Shown here: piece after piece, positions 34,926 through 46,507 of the stretch
How positions within the stretch are numbered: position 1 is the first letter of the stretch
Layout: every line of letters begins with the position of its first letter
Assembly (NCBI GenBank): GCA_050084985.1
Contig: JBITNC010000001.1
Coordinates: 105,400,001 to 105,464,000 of the forward strand
Direction of reading: 5' to 3'
DNA from: Nageia nagi
Lineage: Eukaryota; Pinophyta
Length of the DNA stretch: 64,000 nucleotides
The notes under the pieces: model-generated
Seen by the model: only the letters and a program-made list of their open reading frames with translations
Database searches by the model: none
Told to the model about the DNA's origin: nothing
Position numbers and translations under genes: made by a program

Positions 34926-36770
34926 TCAAAATGATCATGATCCTAGAGTTATCGCTATAATCCTACATTGCCATTATGTTCCCAAGCTTGAGTACCTACA
35001 AGTTTTCATTAGTTTTACATAAAATGATAAATAGAACCTATTATTTGATGGTTCTAAGTGCATTTGTGAAGCAAGGGTAGGAATTATCTTCATCAATCCT
35101 CATGATGATATTATCCCTATGTCTTATCATTTAAGTTTAGATTGCACTAATAATATGGAAGAATATGAATCTCTTATCTTACGTATGAATGCTACAATAA
35201 TTTTAAAAATAAAAAGGATAAAAAATATTTGGTGATTCTCAACTAATAGTGAAGTAAGTGTCAAACATCTATAACACCAAAGATCCCAAGTTGCAACCAT
35301 ACAAAGAAATGGTAGAAAGCCTCCTCATCTACTTCAGTGAGTATGAAATTGATATTATTCCAAAAGATAACAACATGTATGCTGATGCTATGGCTAGTTC
35401 CAATTCCCTTTCTCCTATTAACATAGAAGATGAGGAAACTATTATTACAATAAAAAATATAAGTAAGCCATCTCATGAGCATGTTGTTAAAGATAATTGT
35501 TATGCAACTACTTGTATAAATTTGTGTGAATGGTATCAATATATTTTCAATTATCTTAAATATGGTTTTGTTCTTATTTCCTTTGATCATAATGCTAAAA
35601 TTAGACTTAAAAAGCTAGATACCAAATATGCCATCATTGATGATTTGTTGTCTAGAAGGTCTTTTGATGGTGCTCTTGTTAGATGTTTAATGATGCATGA
35701 AGTAGAAATGGCCCTTAATCAAGCTCATGATGGTGAATGTTGTGGAAAATTTAATGCTAAATTTATTTATCAAAAGTTGCTTAGATAAGGGTATTATTGG
35801 CCTACTATGCTAGAAGATTATGAATTGCAGATTAAGAAATGTCAAAAGAATGGTAAGATTCAGCCTTCTCCTTCTCATGCTTTGTATTCCATTATATCCC
35901 CTTGTCCTTTTTCAATTTGGGCACTTGATTTTATTGGTAAAGTTAACCTTGTTTCAAGATATGGCTATAATTTTATCATTACAGTGTCAGAATAATTCAT
36001 GAAATGGGTGGAGGCTATACTCATGGAGTCTACAAGAGGAGGTAATATTGTTGAATTTATCATTTCTAGATATGGTGTTCCTTCTAAATTATTCATGGAT
36101 AATGGTACAAGATTTAAAGGTAATGAAGTTATATATTTTTATGATAAATATAATATTAAAAGAAAATTCTCTACACCTTATTATCCTTAAGGTAATGGTT
36201 AAGTTGAAGCTTCCAACAAATTCATTAAGTGCATCTTATCCAAAACTATCACAAAGCATGGTAAATATTGGCATGAAAAACTCCCCTATGCTTTTTGGAC
36301 CTATAGAACAAGTATTAGGACTTTTATAGGGGTAACCCATTTTTCCTTATTGTATGGTGAGGAAGTAGTAGTTCCATTAGAATTAGAGATCTCATCACTT
36401 CATGTGTCACTAGATGGTCTTATTTTCAATGAAGAGAGAAGAAAAACTAGATTAGCCCAACTAGAGGTCCTAGATGAAAAAATGGTTAATGCTCTAGAAA
36501 ATCTATGTTTATCATTCCAAAATCCAAACAACCTATAGCAAAAAAATCAAGCCTAAAGAGTTCAAGGTTTGTGACCTAGTCCTAAAAGAAAACTTACCAA
36601 CACTAAAGCTATGAAAAATGAAAAGAAAGGTAAGTTTGAACATAATTGGATAGGTCCTTAAATTATCATTGCAAATTATGGAAAATGTGCATATACATTA
36701 TCCAAAATTGAAGATAAACAAGAACATAATCCAAGTAATGTTATGCATCAGAATTTGTTTTATGTATGAT
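34926..36770 (+). pseudogene. Element J: Ty3/gypsy RNase H and integrase relic
   Basis: The plus strand reads LLFDGSKC (RNase H, near 35035) and NNMEEYESLILRMNA. The ORF 35258-35788 then has YADAMASSNSL and ends in a decayed zinc-binding domain (AHDGECCGKFNAKFIYQKLL, one His now Lys). The integrase has FSIWALDFIG, LFMDNGTRF and NG*VEASNKF around the catalytic D-D-E, then YAFWTYRTS and LLYGEEVVVPLE. The C-terminal part (KGKFEHNWIGP, CAYTLSKIE) ends near 36768. Stops replace Gln at YYP*GNG*VEA. Gag, protease and polymerase are absent, so this is the 3' half of a gypsy element with the RNase H-integrase layout typical of plant Tat-like elements (inference). Confidence 0.85.
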
Positions 36771-37239
36771 CTTTTTGTAAAAATATGCATTTCTTCATCT
36801 TTAAATACTAACATTTCAAGAAAAATAAAGCTATAATCCAATGATGTCGCTATGTTATTGGAGATACTATTGGGTTTAAATGATGCAAATAATGTTATGC
36901 ATAGCGGTGAATATTCGCCAATTGGATAATATAGGATTTTTTATATTTTAATATTTCAAATATTCAAACCTTGAATATTGCACCATTTAGCTTGAATTTT
37001 ACAAGAATAAAACAATTATGGGTTAGGTCGTCAACCTTTGATAATTTTTTTTATAAAGATAAGTTCAAATAAACACCTATACCTTATATATTTTTGTAAG
37101 ATATCACCTTGAAAATATAAAAAAATTACTATTTATTGATGAAATAGATAATAATACCCTATATATAAAATTTATAATCATTTTAGAGCAATCAAATTAG
37201 TTTGATTCAATGATCATTTTACATTTCTAAAGAATTACA
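36771..37239. other. No gene found; 3' flank of element J
   Basis: AT-rich sequence that may include the 3' UTR or LTR of J. No terminal motif was found. Confidence 0.35.
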
Positions 37240-37690
37240 AATGCCCATCACCTAAAGATTGCAAATGCTCATCACTTAAAGATTGTAGATGCTCATTACC
37301 TAAAGATTGTAGATGATTGTCACCTAAAGATTGCAAATGCTCTTCACCTAAAGATTACATATGATCATAACCTAAAGATTATAAATGATCATCACCTAAA
37401 GATTATGAATGATCATCACCTAAAGATTGCAAATGATCATCACCTAAAGATTACAGATGATTGTCACCTAAATATTACAGATGATCATCACCTAAAGATT
37501 ACATATGCTCATCACCTAAAGATTACAAATGCTCATCACATAAAGATTACAAATGCTCATTAACTAAGGTATGCATATTATTACCACCTAAATATTACAA
37601 ACACTCTTCATATAAGTATTGTAGATGCTCATCACCTTAAGATTGTAGACGCTTGTCACCTTAATATTAGAGATGCTCATCACTCTCTAT
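37240..37690 (+). repeat. 24-bp satellite, about 18 units
   Basis: Units of atgatcatcacctaaagattacaa repeat head to tail with about 10-20 percent variation. The unit length is exactly eight codons and one frame stays open through most of the array, reading HLKITNDH. No ATG-led ORF above 60 codons results. The unit contains a half of the gatgatcatc palindrome and leads straight into the fold-back units. Confidence 0.85.
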
Positions 37691-37692
37691 AA

Positions 37693-38041
37693 CCCATAAC
37701 TTTTTTTAGAGTTCTCCAATTGATGTAAATTATATACACTAGGATAGATATTTAAAATAATTATAAAATAAGTGGTCACATTACTCCTTTTGAGCAAGAA
37801 ATGAATCATCAAAGGCTAAAAATGAAGATGATTATCTATAGTAAAATGTAGATGATCAACTACACAAAAGTATAGATGATAATTTGCATTTTATTGTAGA
37901 TGAATGCCTATATTTTTAGCTTTTTTTAACTCAATCCTTGCTTGAAAGGGATCATGTGACAACTTATTTTAAATTTATTTTTGATATCTATCTAATAGTA
38001 TATCATTTTCATGGATATGAGACATGTAAAAAAAGTTATGG
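37693..38041. repeat. Fold-back unit 1
   Basis: Inverted repeat with arms of about 110 bp: cccataactttttttaga at the left end is matched by taaaaaaagttatgg at the right. Shared inner landmarks are aaaataagtggtcaca and its complement. The loop holds gtagatgatcaactac. Arms are diverged, roughly 75 percent. Confidence 0.65.
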
Positions 38042-38080
38042 CTTTATAAAATAACTAATTTTGTTTTATCAATTTCTATA

Positions 38081-38383
38081 CCCCATAAATTTTTTTATAG
38101 ATATCCAATTGATTTAAGTGATACACCATTAGATAGATCTTGAAAAAACCTTTAAAATGAGTGGTCACAACACCCCTTTTGAGTAAGTAATGAGTTGTTA
38201 AAAAAAAACAAATGCTAACAATCATCTGCATTTTCCTATAGATGATCGTTAGCATTTTTTTTCTTTTGATAACTCATTGTTTGCTCAAAAGAGATTATGT
38301 GATCACTCATTTTAAAGATCTTTTCAAGATCTATATAATGGTGTATCATTTAAATTAATTGGATACCTATAAAAAAGTTATGG
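38081..38383. repeat. Fold-back unit 2
   Basis: Same organisation as unit 1: ccccataaatttttttatag at the left, ctataaaaaagttatgg at the right, aaaatgagtggtcacaa and its complement inside. The centre is near gcattttcctatagatgatc. A 40-bp spacer ending tcaatttctata separates it from unit 1. Confidence 0.7.
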
Positions 38384-38420
38384 TATTTAGAACATGATTG
38401 ATTTATTTTCATCAATGTTT

Positions 38421-38702
38421 ATAGCATATATTTTTTTACAGGTCTCTAATCGATTTAAATGATATACCATTGGATAGATTTCAAAAAAATATTTAAAATG
38501 AGTGGTCACAAAACCCCTTTTGAGTAATTAATGATTCATATAAGGCCAAAAATATAGATGATCATCTATATTTTTGGCCTTATATGAATCATTAATTACT
38601 CAAAAGGGTTTTTGTGACCACTCATTTTAAATATTTTTTTGAAATCTATCCAATGGTATATCATTTAAATCGATTAGAGACCTATAAAAATGTTATGAGC
38701 TT
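38421..38702. repeat. Fold-back unit 3, near-perfect palindrome
   Basis: Arms of about 140 bp meet at gatgatcatc with its centre between 38561 and 38562, leaving no loop. Near the centre, 38433-38690 has only a few mismatches (cccc against ggg near the aaaccccttt block). RNA from either strand would fold into a long hairpin. It is the youngest looking of the three units. Confidence 0.8.
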
Positions 38703-39164
38703 TAGAAAGTGAATATAATTATCTATAGTTTTTTGAAGACACTTGTATGCATCTTAACTTGTTAAGATGATCATCTTTAATTGCTTTACTATTTATGAAG
38801 GTATTATTAGATGGTAGTCTTCAATTATATTTAGACATATATAATAAACTAAATATCAATATAATATCGCCAATACTCTACAACTATTTTGAAAAAAATT
38901 ATTTATTTTACCACTTGCTATACATAATTTTCTTAAATTTTTGCCATGAATCTGAATGCAATTCATCATATTTTGAAATTTTTTATTTCGCCATCATTTG
39001 TTATATATAATGTTGATAAAAAGTATCTAAAATTTGATTATTTCTTCTAAATCATGGTAAAATCATGAAAAAGGTAATTCATTTCTTTACTTTTATTTTC
39101 TTTTCATAAAAATTAGCTTATCATAAATGATGCTTGTCAAAATATATCAATATTATTTTCATAT

Positions 39165-39375
39165 CATCGCTCATATCATTTGATGCCTTTGTAAAGAAGG
39201 ATTACTCTTATTAGAAAATCCATGGAAACATAGTGGCTTGGGAAACCAAGTTGGTCACTCTTATCATTTGACACCTTCGTAAGGAAGGGTTAATCTTATC
39301 ATTTGGTACAATTGTAAGGAAGGGCCATCCATATCCAAAATCCATGGCAACATGGTGGCTTGGGAAGCCAAGCTA
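39165..39375. repeat. Tandem duplication with partial third unit
   Basis: The phrase atcatttgatgcctttgtaaagaagg recurs near 39175, 39265 and 39297 in variants, and aaatccatggcaacatggtggcttgggaa occurs at 39218 and 39340. Bases 38703-38854 and 39051-39164 show nothing more. Confidence 0.5.
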
Positions 39376-39438
39376 ATAAGTTTAAATTGAAAATTTATTT
39401 TCATAACTCTTAATTGGTAAGTCACCAAGGATTTATTT

Positions 39439-39690
39439 TGTTGGAATGTATAATGCATTATTGTATGATTTTGTAATTTTCTTCTTGTAAATTCACCAAT
39501 ACTTAAAGATATCCCTAGATAGCTTAAGTATTTAAGTGAATATAATAATGTAACTTATCCTACACTCCTTCTCATGAGCATGCTCCTTGGGTAAAAAGGT
39601 GATGCATGTCATTGTATTGTACAATGGTTAAAAGCGTGATCCAAGGGAGGATTTTGGCCTCTAAATAGAAGGCCCTCTCCTTGAGATAAT
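39439..39690 (+). repeat. 5' LTR of element B, first part
   Basis: It starts tgttggaatgtataatgcat, identical for its first 26 bases to the LTR at 2516. It runs to gagataat, where element D is inserted. The promoter motif is degraded to ctctaaatag. Confidence 0.85.
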
Positions 39691-40795
39691 TGTAATATCT
39701 CCAAAACTCACAAAATGCAATTTTTGTTAAAGTGTAATATTCCAAAGTTGAAATATCACTACTTAGGAATTTTTATATATTTTTTATATTTTTCTATCTA
39801 GCTCAATTCAAATCAGATCTACAAATTGAACAAGAAATAGAGCTAGAAATGAATTCTATTCTTCAAGAGTTGAGACGTCCCAAATGGACAAGTACAATAC
39901 TCAAGGAAAAATACCCAAATGCTTAAGAAGGGGGGATGTTTTCCCTCACAAAGTAGATTTGGATGATCTGGCCCTGCAAGTTCTTCAATCTCTTCTCCCT
40001 AATGCTGGATGAGCCTCCTCACATTGATTTAGCTAGTTTGGATCTAGAATGTGCCTCCTCACATTGATTTGGTAGGTTAGATCTAGATCTAGAATATGGC
40101 TGCACTGGCTAGATCTAGATCTACCCCACTAGCTGGATCTAGATCAGGGATGGAATAGTTCCACCACACTAGCTCGAACTATTCTAGTAACTCCACCTCA
40201 CTGGCTCAAGCTACTCTAGCAACTCCACCTCACTGGCTTGAGCTACTATCCTAGCTTAGGTAAGAACTCCTCCACACTGGCTTGAGCTCTCGCACTAAGC
40301 TAGCTGGAAAGTGCAACTCCACTAGCTGCTAACCCCTAAAAAGAGATAAACTCTGATGATCTTCTAGCCTCCTCAAATGATGCATCCCATCTCCTTTTAT
40401 AACAAGATCTCTCATACCTTGGAATCACCCAAAGTATAATGTCCCTCTTTTGGTGTCTTGGGATGACAAATTAAATCATCTAGGGACCCAGGAAGCCCAA
40501 CATCCCACAATGGTTGCCTAGAGATGCCAAATTACAAGATCAATGGCTCATAAATGTAACGTACCATTATGAGAGACTAATATTGCATTAATTACAAATA
40601 ATTGAGCTAGATTAATTAAATAAAATCCAAAGGTGAGTGCCTCAAGGGTTTCTTTAGCCTTGGTTACAGAAATAAATGCAAAATATTAATAAAATACTCC
40701 TAAATTAATTTATTTTTGGTTTCTCCTCCTTTGCCATGAACGTCACACTCCAAGAGGAGAGAAAGTGGACATTTTACAAATTTAGGGACATTACA
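39691..40795 (-). repeat. 3' LTR of element D
   Basis: 1105 bp, tgtaatatct ... gggacattaca on plus. Inside are repeats of tggctcgagctac and tggatctagatc. The purine tract (minus: gggaaggggagact) lies directly to its right at 40796-40809. Confidence 0.92.
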
Positions 40796-41111
40796 AGTCT
40801 CCCCTTCCCGAATTGCTTTTCCCCAAGCAACTCTAAGCTGGATGTTCCAAAATTTCTTTTCCTTCCCATGTGGCATCTTCTAGTGGCAGACCCTTCCATT
40901 TGATCAAATATTCTGCAATGCTACAATTTCTTAGCTTTTTCTCTCTTATTTCAAGCACTTTTTCAGGAATCAAAGATAATTTTCCATCTTCGTCCAAGGG
41001 TGGGAGTTCCAAGGAAGGTGTGATGTGACACCCTAGTGCCCTTTTGAGGTAAGAGACATGGAAGGTGTTGTGAATTTTGCTGTTAGGAGGAAGATCTAGT
41101 TTATAGGCTAC

Positions 41112-41519
41112 CTATCCTACTTTCTTAATGATCTTATATGGACCGTAAAACTTGGGTTGAAGTTTTTCCTCACCACTCTTCTTCAAGGTTGTTTGCTGGT
41201 ATGGTTGTAACCTCAAATACACCATATCATCCACTTCAAAGGAGCGCTCCTCTCTTTGCTGATTTGCATACTTCTTTTGTTGTTGTTGATCCACCTGTAT
41301 GTTTTCTTTGAGGGATTTCAAGATATCTTTCTATTCTTGCAAAAATTCATTAGCTTTGGGGACCCTACAATCATTAAAGAATAAATCAACAAAATGAGTA
41401 GCTTCATACCCATAAAGAGCATGAAAGGGAGTCATATTGATGGATAAGTGGTAGGTGGTGTTGTAGCAATATTCTCCCAAGTGTAACCATTTCAGCCATG
41501 AGTTTTTTTGTCCTATCAC
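41112..41519 (-). pseudogene. Integrase C-terminal remnant of element D
   Basis: Two adjacent ORFs are frameshifted relative to each other. The first (41331-41519) reads NSWLKWLHLGEYCYNTTYHL then TPFHALYGYEA, the segment after the catalytic Glu in gypsy integrases. The second (41112-41321) reads VYLRLQPYQQTTLKK and KLQPKFYGPYKIIKKVG, the C-terminal DNA-binding part. The D-D-E residues are not present. No chromodomain motif is readable further on. Confidence 0.85.
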
Positions 41520-42053
41520 ATAATTTCTAAGGTAGCCTTCTAATCATTTGTTTACTACCTTTGTTGGGCAGAGGTTCTTTAGGGATTTCTTCAAAAACTT
41601 TGCTATGTTTCTTCAATATTCATTATATATCTGGATGGACCCAATTTGACTTCTACTATGTTGAGATGGTGAATGTAGTGCTCCAAAGGATGTCTTCTTT
41701 TTCTAGCTCTTTTTCAATCTCTTGTGAGGATACTTGTATAACTTCCATTCTCTTGAAAGCGACACTTGGTGATGCTTTCCTCTTACTATCTTAGAGCATG
41801 ATATCCTTTCCTTGATACTTGAATCTGATCTCATGAGTACAATAGTTGGTCTGGAATTCTCCAAGTGATTTGATCCATGGGGCTCCTAATACCATAGTGA
41901 TATCCTGCAAGGGATAGACCAAATATTCTCCTATAAATGAATATTACCCTATTTGAAAACCAAAATTGCTTACCCTCTGAGAATAGTTGGTGACTTCATC
42001 TTTGGAGTTAGAGATACAAAAATCCCTATCATTGTTACATGCTATTTATCTTG
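41520..42053 (-). pseudogene. Reverse-transcriptase stub and deletion junction, element D
   Basis: Readable pieces run from the end of the protease (GAPWIKSLGEFQTNYCTHEI) to KFLKKSLKNLCPTK, where gypsy elements have the segment before the polymerase. It continues directly with VVNK*LEGYLRNYV, which belongs in the integrase. The missing span covers the whole polymerase core, RNase H and the first two integrase catalytic residues. The junction is near 41560-41570. Confidence 0.7.
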
Positions 42054-42337
42054 CTAGATGAATTCTGAGCTGATGAAGTTGTGTGTAGCCTTCCCTTCAA
42101 TCATGATTTTTACTTGAATATTTCCAAATTTTGCTTTTAAATAAAATGCAGAGGGATGTGATGTACCATGTACTGAAGCAGGGGCAGGAGGTGGATCTGA
42201 AGATTTTTCCTTAAATACCTCCATGTAATGATGACGTCTTTGCCCTTTATAGGTGTGTCTAGAGATCCATTCACTTTGACAAAACCAACATAATTTGATC
42301 ATCATCCTTCCTAAATTGGTGCAATATCCCCTTTTCA
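42054..42337 (-). pseudogene. Gag tail and protease start of element D
   Basis: From the Met at 42337, MKRGYCTNLGRMM leads to CWFCQSEWISRHTYKGQRRH, the reduced zinc-binding C-F-C-H segment of plant gypsy gag. The end reads IMIEGKATHNFISSEFI, where DSGATHNFIS is the protease active site, so the catalytic Asp is absent. Upstream gag is deleted: the primer-binding site lies only about 25 bp from this Met. An upstream ATG inside the LTR (42389) extends the frame but is unlikely to be original. Confidence 0.8.
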
Positions 42338-42362
42338 TTTTTTCCAAACTGGCAAGAAATGG

Positions 42363-42374
42363 GCTCTGATACCA
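42363..42374 (-). promoter_or_regulatory. Primer-binding site of element D
   Basis: The minus strand reads tggtatcagagc next to the 5' LTR: the full initiator-tRNA-Met site. Confidence 0.9.
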
Positions 42375-42375
42375 C

Positions 42376-43481
42376 TGTAATATCCCCAAAACTCACAAAA
42401 TGCAATTTTTGTTAAAGTGTAATATTCCAAAGTTGAAATATCACTACTTAGGAATTTATATATATTTTTTTATATTTTTCTATCTAGCTCAATTTAAATT
42501 AGATCTATAAATTAAATAAGAAATAGAGCCATAAATGAATTTTATTCTTCAAGAGCTAGGATGTACCAAATGGATAAGTACAATACTCAAGGAAAAATAC
42601 CCAAATGCTTAAGAAGGGGGACATTTGCCCTCACAAAGTAGATTTGGATGATCTGGCCCTGCAAGTTCTTCAATCTCTTCTCCCTAATGCTAGACAAGCC
42701 TCCTCACATTGATTCGACTGGTCTGGATCTAGGATGTGCCTCCTCACACTGATTTGGTAGGTTAGATCTAGATCTAGAATATGGCCGCACTGGCTAGATC
42801 TAGATCTACCCCATTAGTTGGATTTGGATCAGGGATAGAATAGTTCCACCACACTGGCTCGAACTATTCTAGTAACTCCACCTCACTAGCTCGAGCTACT
42901 CTAGCAACTCCACCTCACTGGCTTGAGCTACTATCTTAGCTTAGGTAAGAACTCCTCCACACTAGCTTGAGCTCTCCCACTAAGCTAGCTGGAAAGCTGC
43001 AACTCCACTAGCTGCTAACCCTCGAAAAGAGATAAACTCTAATGATCTTCCAGCCTCCTCAAATGATGCATCCCATCTCCTTTTATAATAAGATCTCTCA
43101 TACCTTGGAATCACCCAAAGTGCAACGTCCCTCTTCTGGTGTCTTGGGATGACAAATTAAATCATCTAGGGACCCAGGAAGCTTAACATCCCACAATAGT
43201 TGCTTAGAGATGCCAAATTATAAGATCAATGGCTCATAAATGCAATGTCCCATTATGAGAGACTAATATTGCATTAATTACAAATAATTGAGCTAGATTA
43301 ATTAAATAAAATCCAAAGGTGAGTGCCTCAAGGCTCTCTTTAGCCTTGGTTATAGAAATAAATGCAAAATATTAATAAAATACTCCTAAATTAATTTATT
43401 TTTGGTTTCTCCTCCTTTGCCATGAATGTCACACTCCAAGGGGAGAGAAAGTGGACATTTTACAAATTTGGGGACATTACA
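42376..43481 (-). repeat. 5' LTR of element D
   Basis: 1106 bp, ends as in the partner LTR. A TATA-like ttataaaagg on the minus strand lies at 43079-43088 and is also found at 40393-40402 in the other LTR. Confidence 0.92.
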
Positions 43482-43486
43482 ATAAT

Positions 43487-43735
43487 ACACCAAAAGTTGA
43501 AGCATAGTTATGCTCTAAGATTAGTGTTAGGAGAGAAAGAAAGAGGTCTTGTAAGAGAGTTGTCTTTATGAATGTGAAAGATCTTAGTTAGTGGATGTTC
43601 TTTCATGGTTAGAGGAACCACTTTACATTAGTGTAAATTTATGAGATTGTTTATGCTTTGAGCATTGATGTTTGAGAGAGCTTTCATATAATATTGAGCA
43701 TATAGGAATTGAGTGTTTAAGTCTTTATTCCTTCA
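43487..43735 (+). repeat. 5' LTR of element B, second part
   Basis: It resumes directly after the target duplication of D and runs to attccttca. It matches 2822-3071 of the related LTR, including the gaggaaccactttac block. Confidence 0.85.
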
Positions 43736-43750
43736 TTTGGTATCAAGAAC
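43736..43750 (+). promoter_or_regulatory. Primer-binding site of element B, degraded
   Basis: tttggtatcaagaac follows the LTR directly: tggtatcagagc with changes at the inner end. Confidence 0.75.
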
Positions 43751-44196
43751 TTAATGTGAAGGCTCTTATTAAATAATTTTTTTGAAGGTTCATCCTACTC
43801 CTTCCATCTTCTTTGGTGATGTAAAATATTTGAAGGTATAATTTTTTTTTCTCCTTTTTTCTTCAAGATTATGTTTACCTCATGAGTTACTAACATTGTT
43901 ATGTGTTAGTTGAATTTGTTTTTGAGAAAAGTTAAATACATGTTATTGTTATGTATTTTTTTAGTAACACTATTTTGTTAGTTGCAATTTATTTTGATAA
44001 AATTGCTTAAGATATAGCAATAATGCATTTAAATTTACAATTTTTAGAAATAGTAATTTTTTTTTAAATTTTTTACACTAAAGTTTGTGTAAAAATAACA
44101 TAAGGGTGTTTACCTATTTTGTTACAAAAAAATTGTAATTTTTTCAAAAAGTATTTACATTAAAATTAAAATAGATATATAAAAATTGGAGAGACT

Positions 44197-46507
44197 TGTT
44201 GAACTACACATGACACTGAGAGGGAGGGTGAATCAATGTACCTTAAAATTGAATGAAAAATTAAACTCAAAACAATCACACAAATTGCACCACACAACAC
44301 AAGATTTATAGTGGAAACTTGATGTAGAAAAAACCACTCTTCAAAGGACTGTTTGGACTCCCATCCAAATCCAATGTCAAACGTAAGGGGAAATTGTATA
44401 GTATTTTTGTAGCACCAACTACAAGGAGCACCAACCCTTGGAATTTAACAACACCTACAGCAAGGAGCACCAACCCTTGTTGACAAGCACCAACTTAACA
44501 AATATGAAACTCTTTGATAAAAATTATAAATCCATCATAAGATCCTGAGTGGTCTAGCTTATAAAATCTTCTTATTTGAAATCTTCTTACACTCTACATA
44601 CTAATAATTTTTCTTCGTACTGATCAATCCAAACATACTCTCTGAAAACTCATTCTGAACACACCCAAAATAAAAACTCTTTATTCAACTAAAACCTTTC
44701 TCTGTAACCTACTAAATAAAACTCCACTCCAAAGAAATGAAAACTTACAACTCTTTTAAAAATATTTTTATAACAATATTCTCAAACCCTCTCTCTCTCC
44801 ATTCTTCACCTACAACTTGTCTCACAAAGATATGCAACCATTCAACTTTCAACACTTCAATTTTTACCCACAAAAATTACTAATTTGGACCATAAGATGA
44901 CATTTTTTAGCTATTAATCATGTATTACCATGGGAAGCACAAAATCATATGTCTTCAAATTCTACACCCTATTAAAAAAAAAAAAGGCTCAAACAAAGCT
45001 ACCAATCAAAAGTTATAATCAAAATAGTGAGACACCCTTCATTATCTCATTTTTCAATCTTTGCTTGAGAGAAAATAAAAAACCCACTTCTTTTTGTAAC
45101 TCCTTCTCATAAAAGTCTTTTCTTCTTTCCTTTTTGTTTTTGTTTTTCTTTTCTTTTTTTGTCAAACTCATTACATTTTTTATTTAAATACATCACATAC
45201 ATTTAATTTTCAACAATGGTCATTTTGTCAAACAATTCACATTCTTATGCAATTTGGAGAGAAGACATTTTGTCAAATAATTTGTAACCCTTCTCAATCA
45301 TAAAAAAAATAGTTAATTTTTCATATAAATTCCAGAGCCATTTTTTTAAACAATTCACATACCAAAATTGGAAAAATAGGAAACAAGAGCTCTGAAGGCG
45401 TTTTTGAAGAGCCATAACTTCTTATTGGGTGTATGGTTTAACACGAAATTTGTACCATGTATTATTCATATAACCAACTACATTTTATCCAATTTTGAAG
45501 GTCTAACTCCTCATATTTTGTGCACAAAAATGATCATAAAGTGACCTTTGATGAAGATTTGCAAACATTTTGTCAAACAGTTTGCATAATAAATATGGAA
45601 AAAATAGGAAAAAGTGACTTAGAGCTATTTTTTGAAAGCCATAACTTTTTACTGTGAATATGGATTGCAATGAAACTTGAAAAAACTTATTTTTGGTATA
45701 TTAATCTACCATAAACATGAATTTATTCATCTAATTTCTCCTAGATAGTTTGCTGTACCTTTGACAAAGTGGCCTCTAATGCTGATTTCATAGGCATTTT
45801 GTCAAACACTTCACATGCTTAGTTTTATGCACATTAGAGATTCTCATACTTCAGGACCTCAAATTGAGATGATTCAAAATAAAAATTTACTCATATCACC
45901 AAATTATACATGTAAAAAATTTGAAATTCTAAATTTGAAGACATTGAGAGCTCAAAGCAACCATCCAACTATTTCCATGATAGCCAAAATTCGTGCTTAG
46001 AACTATAAAAAGTTACAAACTGGCATTTTGTAGCTTGCACCATTTCTACCTCAATCATTTCTTTGATACAAAATTTAGATCATATCTTCTTGGTATATAG
46101 TACTATATCTAATTTAAATTTCAGCTTTTGATTCATCACCATTTGGTCGTATTTGACTTGCATGAAGCTAATTTCACATAATTTTTTTATTGCTCCAACA
46201 TCCCCAAGTGTATGAAATCGAACCGATATGGAAATTGATCATTTAAATTTTGCACACAACTTTGTTATCATCCCAACAATTGATCCAAATCATCTCTAGC
46301 TGTCCATCACTTTCTATTTGCCTTTTGGCCCCCTTGATAGCTTTTGGTACCTCATGACAACTTTTGGTCCCTTTGTTGTTTTTGTATTTGATAACTTTGT
46401 AAATCTTGTCGACATCATTCCTTTGATATGTGCAACCATGGTAATTATACGCACACTGATCTCATTATGTTGACAATAATGAAAACACTACTGCATTGTA
46501 CTCAACA
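44197..46507 (-). mobile_element. Solo LTR H of the C family
   Basis: 2.3 kb in reverse orientation relative to C. It starts tgttgaactacacatgacac (complement of C's LTR end) and ends ctgcattgtactcaaca (complement of C's LTR start). The inner blocks follow C's LTR, for example ggagcaccaacccttg (44415-44480). There is no second LTR and no coding DNA, so unequal recombination probably removed the rest. The flanks agact and ggaat share only three of five bases, so the target duplication is decayed or the ends are slightly off. Confidence 0.8.

Larger units (their letters stand above)
39691..43481 (-). mobile_element. Element D: internally deleted Ty3/gypsy element
   Basis: A 3.8-kb minus-strand element with 1105/1106-bp LTRs (about 96 percent alike by eye) and a perfect target duplication ataat (39686-39690 and 43482-43486). 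Termini are perfect 6-bp inverted repeats, tgtaat and attaca. A canonical primer-binding site and purine tract are present. Only 1.58 kb lies between the LTRs: gag tail, protease, a stub of reverse transcriptase and the integrase tail. The polymerase, RNase H and integrase core are missing, so D needed proteins from elsewhere. Confidence 0.93.

Noticed and set aside
37240-37690. CRISPR-like regular repeats
   Set aside because: The 24-bp units abut directly with no unique spacers, and the genome is a plant; it is a satellite.
41561-41794. Plus-strand 77-codon ORF
   Set aside because: Antisense to the deletion junction of element D, where the minus strand carries recognisable integrase and protease flanks.
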